From assembly GCA_028288965.1 (NCBI GenBank), contig JAQGHD010000026.1:1-36182 (forward strand): a stretch of DNA of 36,182 nucleotides, read 5' to 3'. This DNA is from Candidatus Saccharimonadota bacterium (lineage in GTDB: Bacteria; Patescibacteriota; Saccharimonadia; Saccharimonadales; JAQGHD01). The notes under the pieces were generated by a model that was not told the origin of the DNA, searched no databases, and worked only from the letters and a program-made list of their open reading frames with translations. This document shows, in pieces, positions 9,348-17,333 of this stretch. Made by a program: the position numbers and the translations under genes. Each line of letters begins with the position of its first letter. Position 1 is the stretch's first letter.

Positions 9348-9583
9348 CCGATCCGGATAATTATTTTCTTGGTGGTGTGAGCCGCTTGGCGAATATCTTC
9401 TATATAGAGTCTGAGTGTACCCGCCAGACTGCCACCGCTGGCAATTATGACAATATCTTTATTTTGTAGTCCCACGGTCACATCGGCATCAAACTTAGTT
9501 TTAATATAATCTTTTATGGCTTTAAGCTCGGCTGGCTCGGCCCAGTTTTTGTCTTGCAGTAAGGTGTGGAGTGAATCGGCCAT
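9344..9583 (-). CDS. Small protein, possibly DUF721/DciA-like
   Basis: 79 aa; beta-rich VTVGLQNKDIVIIASGGSLAGTLRLYIEDIRQ...KIIIRIG pattern resembles the DUF721 core. Confidence 0.4.
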   Translation of the reverse strand: MADSLHTLLQDKNWAEPAELKAIKDYIKTKFDADVTVGLQNKDIVIIASGGSLAGTLRLYIEDIRQAAHTTKKIIIRIG

Positions 9584-9606
9584 GGGTTCATTATACCTAA
9601 ATTGGC

Positions 9607-11415
9607 TTAGCGGTAACCTTGGGCTTGTTTGTCAAACATTTCTTTATACAAACCATTTTTTATCTTCATGAGCGCATCATGTGAACCAGTTTCTTTGAGT
9701 GTCCCATCTTCAATAACAAATATAATTTTAGCAGTGCGAACAGTGCTGAAACGGTGCGAAATAATAATGGTGGTTTTATCCTTACTATGCTGTTCAAGTG
9801 TTTTAAAGATGGCATATTCACTTTTGGCATCAACGGCTGCTGTGGGTTCGTCGAGTATTAACATACTTGCATCCCGGAAAAGGGCTCTGGCGAGAGCAAT
9901 ACGCTGCCACTGGCCTCCGGATGGCTCAATGCCATCAGTAAAACCAACTTCCAAAATTTGTAGGTACTTTTTAGGGTAGGCATTAATAAATTTTGTCGCG
10001 TCAGCCAGCTTGGCCGCCTTATGAACTTGCTCGTCATTATTGAAATTCTCTACTCGACCAAGTGCAATATTATCTCTGACAGAGAAGGGGTAGTCATTAA
10101 AATACTGGAAGAGTACACCTACATGGTGGTAGTAGCTCGGTAAATCTAGTTCTTTGATGTTCGTGCCATTTATCAAAATTTCGCCTTCCGTGACATCATA
10201 AAAGCGAAGCAATAGGTTAATAATTGTAGTTTTCCCGGCACCGTTTTCACCAACAAAGGCTATTTTGTCGCCTGGATTGATACTGAAGGAGATATTCTTT
10301 AATGCTGAGGCTTTGTTGCCAGGATAGTTGAAGGTTACATTTCTAAATTCAATATTGAGTTGAGTGTTTGGTGCAAGCAAAACGGGGTGGAGCGGTCGTG
10401 GGAGGACGGGTTTGGTATCAAACAGCTGGAAAAGATCTTTCATGAACTCATTTTGATCATTCAAAAAAGCAAATGAGTTAACAATTAATCCAAGCGAACT
10501 ACTAAACTGAGTGATAATACCCGAATAAAAGGTAAAACCAGCCAGGTTTAGACTGCCTTGAATAACTTTTCTAATCAGCCAAATAGTTATTCCCACCAGT
10601 ACGACCATCTCTGTTAATAGACTTAAAAAAGCTCGTCCTTGAACTTTACGCATGCGACGCAGCTGCTCATCATAGAATTCGTTATGTAGGTCACCCAGCC
10701 GCTTAAGTAAAAAATTCTTAGTGCCAAAAATTTTAGTTTCGGGCAGCTTGTCTTTATAGGTCAAGAAGTGCATGATTCGCCACGCTAAACGGTTTTTATC
10801 ACCTTTTTCACCCCATAAGGTCCACTTAAGCTTGCTGAGCCAGCGCTCGGTAATAAAGCCGGGAAGTAGTGACAGGATCATTATAGGCACCAGCCAGGGA
10901 GCGAACCCCAGCACAATGAGAAGTGTAGAAATGAGTCTTGCCGAGGAGTGAAACAATTGCAGAATGTAGTTGGCAAAGTTTTGGGGAGTATAGGTGTATT
11001 GCTCATTTAGTTTAATAAGCACTTTTTGAAATTCAACGTCGTGGTGTTGGGGCATATCTAAATTAGCAACTGCAGCATTAAAATCTACAGACATTCGAAC
11101 ATACCATTTAACCCATGCTTGTCGTTCGATAAGACCTAGCCAACGCCAGGCAAAACGTTCGGCAAACAACGCCCCTAAGCTAGCGATAACCAGGCCGTAA
11201 AGAGTCTTAAGCACAATTGTATGCCCCTGGGAGACACTTGCTAGCTGCCCAATAATGCGGCTACCAAAATAGAGAGCTACTACGCTTGAAATGACTTGGA
11301 TCAAAGCAAGAAGTGCATAACTCATTAGCAGCCCTTTACTGATCTGCCAATACAGTTTTAGAGCTGAGACAACATTGCGAGATAGCGAATACGAATGTTT
11401 AGCACGATTTGTCAT
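9607..11415 (-). CDS. ABC transporter, fused permease and ATPase (exporter type)
   Basis: N-terminal 6-TM-like region; Walker A VGENGAGKTTII, signature PSGGQWQRIALARAL, Walker B MLILDEPTAAVD, H-loop ISHRFSTV. Confidence 0.93.
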   Translation of the reverse strand: MTNRAKHSYSLSRNVVSALKLYWQISKGLLMSYALLALIQVISSVVALYFGSRIIGQLASVSQGHTIVLKTLYGLVIASLGALFAERFAWRWLGLIERQAWVKWYVRMSVDFNAAVANLDMPQHHDVEFQKVLIKLNEQYTYTPQNFANYILQLFHSSARLISTLLIVLGFAPWLVPIMILSLLPGFITERWLSKLKWTLWGEKGDKNRLAWRIMHFLTYKDKLPETKIFGTKNFLLKRLGDLHNEFYDEQLRRMRKVQGRAFLSLLTEMVVLVGITIWLIRKVIQGSLNLAGFTFYSGIITQFSSSLGLIVNSFAFLNDQNEFMKDLFQLFDTKPVLPRPLHPVLLAPNTQLNIEFRNVTFNYPGNKASALKNISFSINPGDKIAFVGENGAGKTTIINLLLRFYDVTEGEILINGTNIKELDLPSYYHHVGVLFQYFNDYPFSVRDNIALGRVENFNNDEQVHKAAKLADATKFINAYPKKYLQILEVGFTDGIEPSGGQWQRIALARALFRDASMLILDEPTAAVDAKSEYAIFKTLEQHSKDKTTIIISHRFSTVRTAKIIFVIEDGTLKETGSHDALMKIKNGLYKEMFDKQAQGYR

Positions 11416-11469
11416 AGAAACTCCTGAAAATTACAAAATAGAGGTTAGAGATTGGCGAAAAGATTTATG

Positions 11470-11504
11470 ACAATAACGTGAATAGAAGCATGATTCATTA
11501 TTGT
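11470..11504. promoter_or_regulatory. Interrupted dyad (acaataa-cg-tgaat-N9-attca-ttattgt) between divergent genes
   Basis: 7+5 bp complementary arms; overlaps the expected -35 region of the mutM promoter. Confidence 0.5.
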
Positions 11505-11529
11505 ACCACGCTGTTACAATGTAAGGACT

Positions 11530-12402
11530 ATGCCAGAACTTCCAGAGGTGGAAACCATTCGCATTGGACTTGCTCGGCTGCTGCCAGGCCGCCAGGTTAC
11601 TGGTGTTACGCATGACACCGTCAAGAGTTTTCCAAATGCCGCTGCCGACGTGGATCGCTTTTTGGTGGGAGCAAAAGTGGAGCAGGTAGTTCGGCGCGCG
11701 AAGGTTTTGCTTATAGAACTATCCAGCAAATACAGCCTGGTTATTCATTTAAAAATGACGGGGCAGCTGGTGTTTAGGGGCGAACAAAATTTTGGGGCAG
11801 GGCACCCAAGCCGTAGCCTGATTGGCGAACTACCAGATAAATCTACCAGAGTCACGTTGGAGTTCAGCGGCGGCGATCGGTTGTTCTTTAACGATCAACG
11901 TAAGTTTGGTTGGATGAAATTGATCCCCACGGCCGAGGTACCCAACATCGACTTTATGCGGCGCTTGGGCCCCGAGCCACTGGCGGCTGAGTTTACGTCC
12001 CAAGATTTTATTACCCGCCTTCGCCGCCGACCTGGCAGCAACATCAAAGCCGTGCTACTCGATCAAACGGTGATTGCCGGCGTGGGCAACATCTACGCCG
12101 ATGAAAGCTTGTGGGGTGCCAAGATTCATCCTAGTTCACTGGTTGTGCATGTTTCTGATAACAAACTAGCCACTCTGTATAAGGAGCTGAAATACGTTTT
12201 GGAGCTCAGTATTGCCAAAGGTGGTTCAACAGATAAAAACTATGTCGATTCGGAGGGCAAAAAGGGCAGTTACCTTGCTTTTGCCAGAGTCTTTCGACGT
12301 GAGGGATTAGCTTGCCCGCGCTGCGGCACAACCATTATCAAAACCCGGGTGGCTGGCCGCGGCACCCACCTTTGTCCGCACTGTCAAAGGGTAGCCACAT
12401 GA
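11530..12402 (+). CDS. mutM: Formamidopyrimidine-DNA glycosylase
   Basis: N-terminal MPELPEVETIRIGL; helix-two-turn-helix VIAGVGNIYADESL; C-terminal zinc finger CPRCG...CPHCQ. Confidence 0.96.
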   Translation: MPELPEVETIRIGLARLLPGRQVTGVTHDTVKSFPNAAADVDRFLVGAKVEQVVRRAKVLLIELSSKYSLVIHLKMTGQLVFRGEQNFGAGHPSRSLIGELPDKSTRVTLEFSGGDRLFFNDQRKFGWMKLIPTAEVPNIDFMRRLGPEPLAAEFTSQDFITRLRRRPGSNIKAVLLDQTVIAGVGNIYADESLWGAKIHPSSLVVHVSDNKLATLYKELKYVLELSIAKGGSTDKNYVDSEGKKGSYLAFARVFRREGLACPRCGTTIIKTRVAGRGTHLCPHCQRVAT

Positions 12403-13316
12403 TCATCACTCTTACCGGGCCAAATAGCTTTTTGCTAAAGGCCGAGCTCACTACGCGTACGGACAGCTTCTTAAAGCAGTATGGTGATATGGGGCTGGAA
12501 CGCTACGATGGTGAGCGGCTGGATCCCAATACTTTTTTAAATAATGTACAGTCCATGCCGTTTTTGGTAGATAAGAGATTAATAATTGTGCGCGAGCTCT
12601 CGGCCAATAAAGTACTGGCTGAGCAAATCGAACACATTATTGCTAACGTGCCCGACAGCACCGAAGTTATTTTGGTGGAACCGCACCTGGATAAACGGCT
12701 CAGCTATTACAAAACGCTCAAGAAAAAGACCGAGTTAAAAGAGTTTAATGAGCAAGATGATGGTCAACTGGCCAGCTGGTTGGTGGGTGAAGCTAAGGCT
12801 CGCGGGGGCCAGCTAAATTCAGGCGATGCCAGACTATTGGTGGGGCGCATCGGGGCTAACCAAGCCATGCTCAGTAATGAGTTAGATAAACTGATTGCAT
12901 ACGACGGACAGATTACGCGGCAATCGATTGAACTGCTCAGTGAAGCTTCACCGCAGAGTACGATCTTTCAGTTGCTCGATGCCACGCTGGCCGGCAACTA
13001 TAAACAAGCCCTGCAGCTCTACGAGCAGCAGCGCCAGCTCAAAGTGGAGCCGCAAGCCATTCTGGCACTGCTTGGCTGGCAATTGCACGCCCTGGCGCTG
13101 CTTAAAACGGCTGGGCAGAGAACACCCGAGCAGATTGCCCGTGAAGCCAAGCTTAACCCCTTTGTGGTTCGTAAAAGCCAAGCGGTAGCTAATCGGCTGA
13201 GCTTACCTCAACTCAAGCAGATGATCGCAGACACGCTCCAACTTGATATCAAGCTTAAAACCCAGAACATTGACGCCGACGAGGCCGTGACTAACTTACT
13301 TATTAGTTTTCGCTAA
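12399..13316 (+). CDS. holA: DNA polymerase III delta subunit (HolA)-like
   Basis: Start refined to MIITLTGPNSFLLKAEL (ATGA overlap with the mutM stop); delta-subunit-like layout, including FQLLDATLAGNYKQALQLYEQQ and LALLGWQLHALALLK. Confidence 0.85.
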   Translation: MIITLTGPNSFLLKAELTTRTDSFLKQYGDMGLERYDGERLDPNTFLNNVQSMPFLVDKRLIIVRELSANKVLAEQIEHIIANVPDSTEVILVEPHLDKRLSYYKTLKKKTELKEFNEQDDGQLASWLVGEAKARGGQLNSGDARLLVGRIGANQAMLSNELDKLIAYDGQITRQSIELLSEASPQSTIFQLLDATLAGNYKQALQLYEQQRQLKVEPQAILALLGWQLHALALLKTAGQRTPEQIAREAKLNPFVVRKSQAVANRLSLPQLKQMIADTLQLDIKLKTQNIDADEAVTNLLISFR

Positions 13317-13329
13317 TAAATGCCCAAAG

Positions 13330-13662
13330 CTACTTTTTAGCTGGAGCTTTTTTGGCCGTGGGCTTTTTAGCAGGGGCTTTGGCCTTGGCAGCTGGTTTTG
13401 TGGCTTTTGCAGCTGGCTTGGCACCGGCAGCTTTGGCGTGCGCAGCTAGACGCTTCTTGAGACGAGCGGCTTTGTTCTTGTGAATAATGTTCTTTTTTAG
13501 AGCCTTATCAATGGCACTTTGCGCTTGGCCTTGAGTCTTGGCGGAAGCCGCAGCATGGAAATCTTTAACAGAGGCGCGTAAAATTCGCTTAACTTTACTG
13601 TTTCGCACACTTGCTTTCTTGGCGGTCCGAACACGCTTCTTAGCTGATTTAATAATCGGCAT
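13330..13662 (-). CDS. rpsT: Ribosomal protein bS20 with Ala/Lys/Pro-rich C-terminal tail
   Basis: MPIIKSAKKRVRTAKKASVRNSKVKRILRASVKDF; AAKRL-type helical end, then low-complexity KPAAKATKPAAKAKAPAKK. Confidence 0.93.
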   Translation of the reverse strand: MPIIKSAKKRVRTAKKASVRNSKVKRILRASVKDFHAAASAKTQGQAQSAIDKALKKNIIHKNKAARLKKRLAAHAKAAGAKPAAKATKPAAKAKAPAKKPTAKKAPAKK

Positions 13663-13829
13663 ATAATCCTTATCTTACGTTTGTAGTGATAATAGACGGC
13701 TAACTATACAGGGGTGAAGGCAATTTGTAAAGAGATACGAGCGGGCCAGGGCAGGCACAGGCACGTTTTGCTTGCTAAGCATGAGCGGGTATGGTACGCT
13801 GCCTCTGTAAAGTCTAACAAAAAACCAAC

Positions 13830-15443
13830 ATGGAAAACGACAACAGAAGCGTCCGACAACAGATAGTTGATCGCGTCAAAGAGGCTAGCAATGTATTAGT
13901 GACCGTGAGTGCTAATCCATCGGTAGACCAATTGGCCGCTTGTATTGGTATGACGCTAATGCTCAACAAGATGGGCAAGCACGCCACGGCTGTCTTTAGC
14001 GGTAAAGTACCCTCCACCATCGAATTCCTGCAACCAGAGAAAACGCTTGAGAAAAACACTAACAGCTTGCGCGATTTTATTATCGCCCTGGATAAATCTA
14101 AGGCCGACAAACTTCGCTACAAAGTAGAAGACAAGCTAGTTAAGATTTTTATTACTCCGTACAGAACATCTATTAGCGACAAAGACCTAGAGTTTAGCCA
14201 AGGCGACTTTAACGTCGATGTAGTTCTAGCCATTGGCGTGCAAAAACGCGAAGATTTAGACCAAGCCATTATTGCCCACGGTCGTATTTTGCATGATGCC
14301 ACGGTAGTATCGGTTAATAAAACTGCCACTGATGCACTCGGTTCACTAAACTGGCAGGAGCCAAACTCCAGTAGCTTATCCGAAATGGTAGCTGGCTTGA
14401 GCGATGATTTGCAGCCAAATCTGCTCGATGGCCAGATGGCCACAGCGCTGTTAACCGGTATTGTGGCCGAGACAGAACGCTTCAGAAATAGCAAAACTAC
14501 CCCGCAAACTATGGCCATCAGCGCCAAGCTTATGGCGGCCGGGGCCAATCAACAGCTAGTGGCTTCAAAACTAGATAAACAGCGTGATATTTCTGACTCA
14601 GGCGAAGCTCCAGGCGCGGTCAATCAAGGTGATAAGCCGAAGGCTCCTGGCGATGATGGTTCGCTGAGCATTGATCATGGGGCAGGTGGGCCAAAAGAAA
14701 AAGACGCTTCCGAAAATCCCTCTGAAGACACAGCGCCACCTGAAAAATCGTTGAGTCAGATTCGTATTGATGAGCATGGGCAGCTGTCTCCTTTGCCAAG
14801 CAGCCCAGAAGATAAAAAGAAGTCAGAAGATTCAGGCGGCTTAATGCTCGACCCGCCCAGGCTCGGCGGTACCCTCACCGCGAGCGGTCAGCCCGACGAT
14901 CTTGATCCTATGAGCTTGCCACCCCTGCAGCCCCCCATTTTGTCACGATCGCCAAACGAGCCGCCTAAAATTACCGACGACGAAACACTGGTAGAGATAG
15001 AAAAATCTATCCATAGTCCACATGTGGCCCAAGAGGAACAAGCCGCAGCGGCTGAACCCCAGGGAGAAGTTCTAGACGAAGCCCGCGATGCCGTTCAAGA
15101 AGCCATTCAATCATCTCCGCCAGCTCAGCTTGAGCCCATTGAATCACTGGGTGCTCAACCAGTAGACCTGGATCTACTTGGTAACACTCCCGCGCCACCA
15201 CCTAACGCCATGCCTGGTGGTGCCACATCTGACAACCCATTTAACTTGCCATCTAATTTAGTGCCACCGAGCACTGGCTTACCCCCGGCCCAAACTGGGA
15301 CTTCGGCGCCAGCTACGCCTCCACCTCCGGTGCCACCACCGATTTTGCCATCACAATACATACCTCCAGCTATCACTCCCACCCTGCCAACTGCAGAAGA
15401 GTTCGAACAGCAGCACGAGCAAGATGGGAATCAACCTAACTAG
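13830..15443 (+). CDS. DHH phosphoesterase-like (NrnA/RecJ-related) protein with degenerate active site and long Pro-rich tail
   Basis: SANPSVDQLAACIGMTLML aligns with HxNPDGDAxGS; TALLTGIVAETERFRN matches the DHH-family xALYxGIxTDTGxF motif; gene lies directly upstream of truB. Confidence 0.65.
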   Translation: MENDNRSVRQQIVDRVKEASNVLVTVSANPSVDQLAACIGMTLMLNKMGKHATAVFSGKVPSTIEFLQPEKTLEKNTNSLRDFIIALDKSKADKLRYKVEDKLVKIFITPYRTSISDKDLEFSQGDFNVDVVLAIGVQKREDLDQAIIAHGRILHDATVVSVNKTATDALGSLNWQEPNSSSLSEMVAGLSDDLQPNLLDGQMATALLTGIVAETERFRNSKTTPQTMAISAKLMAAGANQQLVASKLDKQRDISDSGEAPGAVNQGDKPKAPGDDGSLSIDHGAGGPKEKDASENPSEDTAPPEKSLSQIRIDEHGQLSPLPSSPEDKKKSEDSGGLMLDPPRLGGTLTASGQPDDLDPMSLPPLQPPILSRSPNEPPKITDDETLVEIEKSIHSPHVAQEEQAAAAEPQGEVLDEARDAVQEAIQSSPPAQLEPIESLGAQPVDLDLLGNTPAPPPNAMPGGATSDNPFNLPSNLVPPSTGLPPAQTGTSAPATPPPPVPPPILPSQYIPPAITPTLPTAEEFEQQHEQDGNQPN

Positions 15444-15480
15444 CTAATTTGTGTGAGGCTTACGCTACAATGGTGCCCAT

Positions 15481-16164
15481 ATGGACGGTTTACTATTAAT
15501 TGATAAACCAAAGGGTTGGACTAGTTTTGACGTGGTGGCCAAAGTCCGCGGCATTCTCAAACAATCCGGTGTAGCCAAGCCCAAAGTTGGGCACACTGGC
15601 ACTCTAGATCCGCTGGCCACTGGCTTGCTGGTGCTTTGCTTGGGTAGTTACTGCAAACGCGCTAGTGAATTCTCTAAGCTTGATAAAACCTATGAGGTGA
15701 CCATGAAGCTTGGCCAAACCAGCACGACAGGGGACGAAGAAGGGGAGATAACAGCTGTTTCGGTCACCCAACCCACTCCGGCGGCCCTAACGCAAGCCCT
15801 AGGGCTATTTACTGGTGAGCTTGAACAAACTCCGCCTATCTATTCGGCTATCAAAGTAAACGGTCAGCGAGCCTACAAGCTTGCCCGGGAGGGCAAAGCA
15901 GTAAAGTTAGAACCACGTCTGGTCAAAATTTACAGCATTCATCTAACTAGCTATAACTATCCGGAGGTAATTTTTACAGCCAGCGTTTCTAGCGGTACAT
16001 ACATACGCTCACTGGCGACAGACATCGGTCAAACCCTAGGCACTGGTGCGTATTTAACCCAGTTACGCCGGACAAAAGTAGGCCAGTTTTCCATAGAATA
16101 TGCCCAGCCCATGCCAGAACTTAGCGCCGAAAACATATACGCTAGTATAATAGTTACAAATTGA
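15481..16164 (+). CDS. truB: tRNA pseudouridine(55) synthase
   Basis: LLIDKPKGWTSFDVVAKVR; KVGHTGTLDPLATGLLVLCLG; SAIKVNGQRAYKLAREG; YIRSLATDIG. Confidence 0.97.
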   Translation: MDGLLLIDKPKGWTSFDVVAKVRGILKQSGVAKPKVGHTGTLDPLATGLLVLCLGSYCKRASEFSKLDKTYEVTMKLGQTSTTGDEEGEITAVSVTQPTPAALTQALGLFTGELEQTPPIYSAIKVNGQRAYKLAREGKAVKLEPRLVKIYSIHLTSYNYPEVIFTASVSSGTYIRSLATDIGQTLGTGAYLTQLRRTKVGQFSIEYAQPMPELSAENIYASIIVTN

Positions 16165-16210
16165 CAAATAGGTGCAAGACGCGTTAGCTAGAGTTATATA
16201 GGAGAGAGCA

Positions 16211-16873
16211 ATGGTTAATAAAATTGTAGAAGATTTGAGGAAGGATCATGAGGCCTTTGAGGCTGCTGAGTCGAGCAGACGCATAGCATTAGAAGAGTTG
16301 AAAAACTTACAAACCAAAGTAATTCGGGTTCAAGTAGCCTGCGCCAGAATTTTGTTTCAGCACGGTCTTGAGGACAATTTAGTAGGGTCATACTCAATAC
16401 ATCCATTGTTGACAAACTACAACATGCCATCATTACTGGATTTCATGCCCCTTGCGCCTGAGCGTAAAGCTGCTCATTTATTAAGCATGCGTAGTGGAGA
16501 GCGTTTGATTCATGAGGCTTTAGCTACGCCACTAGATATAAGTGAATTAAGCGCAGACGATGATGTTAATCCCTTGAAGTTACAAGTCCATCGGTTCCGG
16601 AAGCCAGTAAATCAGTACGGGGTGCCTTCTCTAAAATCGGCAGTCTATGTGGCCGAGGTTATGATGCCCGCCGAAAATTTTAACTCTTCCAGAAATATAG
16701 CCGTAAGATATAGTTTTGCTAAAAACACTGATGGGTACCGTCAGCAACCATGGGATTTGGAAAATATTAACTTATCTTCACATCGAGCTAAAGAAGTTAT
16801 CCAAACCCTTGATGATCACGTCACTGAATTTGGTGAAATCTTAGCCAATATTGACCAAGCAGCTACCCCTTGA
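16211..16873 (+). CDS. Hypothetical protein
   Basis: 220-aa ORF with an AGGAGAG SD 8 nt upstream. Confidence 0.75.
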   Translation: MVNKIVEDLRKDHEAFEAAESSRRIALEELKNLQTKVIRVQVACARILFQHGLEDNLVGSYSIHPLLTNYNMPSLLDFMPLAPERKAAHLLSMRSGERLIHEALATPLDISELSADDDVNPLKLQVHRFRKPVNQYGVPSLKSAVYVAEVMMPAENFNSSRNIAVRYSFAKNTDGYRQQPWDLENINLSSHRAKEVIQTLDDHVTEFGEILANIDQAATP

Positions 16874-16909
16874 AATAATTCGCCACATCTGATACAATTC
16901 GTCCAAGAT

Positions 16910-17176
16910 ATGATAAGTAGTGAGAGTAAAAAAGCCGTGATTGCTGATCTGGCCGCCCACAAAACTGATGTGGGTAGTTCGAGTGTGCAGGTAGGAATTT
17001 TGACCAAGCGCATTGCCGAACTGACCGAACACCTCAAGGTCAACAAAAAAGATCACGCTGCTCGCCGGGGGCTATTACAGATGGTTGGCCAACGAAAGCG
17101 ACTATTGCACTACATTTCTGAAAAAGACAGCCAAACATATTTAGACCTAATTAAAAAACTCGGCATCCGCCGCTAA
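16910..17176 (+). CDS. rpsO: Ribosomal protein uS15
   Basis: DVGSSSVQVGILTKRIAELTEHLKVNKKDHAARRGLLQMVGQRKRLLHYI. Confidence 0.97.
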   Translation: MISSESKKAVIADLAAHKTDVGSSSVQVGILTKRIAELTEHLKVNKKDHAARRGLLQMVGQRKRLLHYISEKDSQTYLDLIKKLGIRR

Positions 17177-17193
17177 GTGCCCAGACTTAGTTG

Positions 17194-17312
17194 TCTCGAA
17201 ATATCGAGATAGCTAGCTTGTGCACATTAAAGCAAGGCTCTCATTGGCATAGACCAGATATACATTAGCTCGTTAGAGCACAAGGAGCACGTATATTTGC
17301 ACTATGCACGTG
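17194..17312 (+). promoter_or_regulatory. Structured pnp leader: at least three small hairpins
   Basis: tctcga-aata-tcgaga (17194-17209), gctc-gtta-gagc (17268-17279), cacgt...acgtg (17288-17312). Confidence 0.5.
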
Positions 17313-17333
17313 AGGCTTTAGAAAGAGAGCAAT

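Noticed and set aside
12312-12398. 29-aa N-terminal extension of HolA in the ORF track
   Set aside because: Overlaps the mutM zinc finger; the ATGA overlap start at 12399 gives the conserved N-terminus.
9145-13832. Shared aaaaaccaacatg before the genes at 9156 and 13830
   Set aside because: Only a 13-mer in A-rich start-site context; two copies are not enough to claim a motif.
16161-16189. TTGACA at 16161 as promoter of the gene at 16211
   Set aside because: Good -35 but only a weak -10 (tagcta) at 18 nt; not supported enough to list as a promoter.
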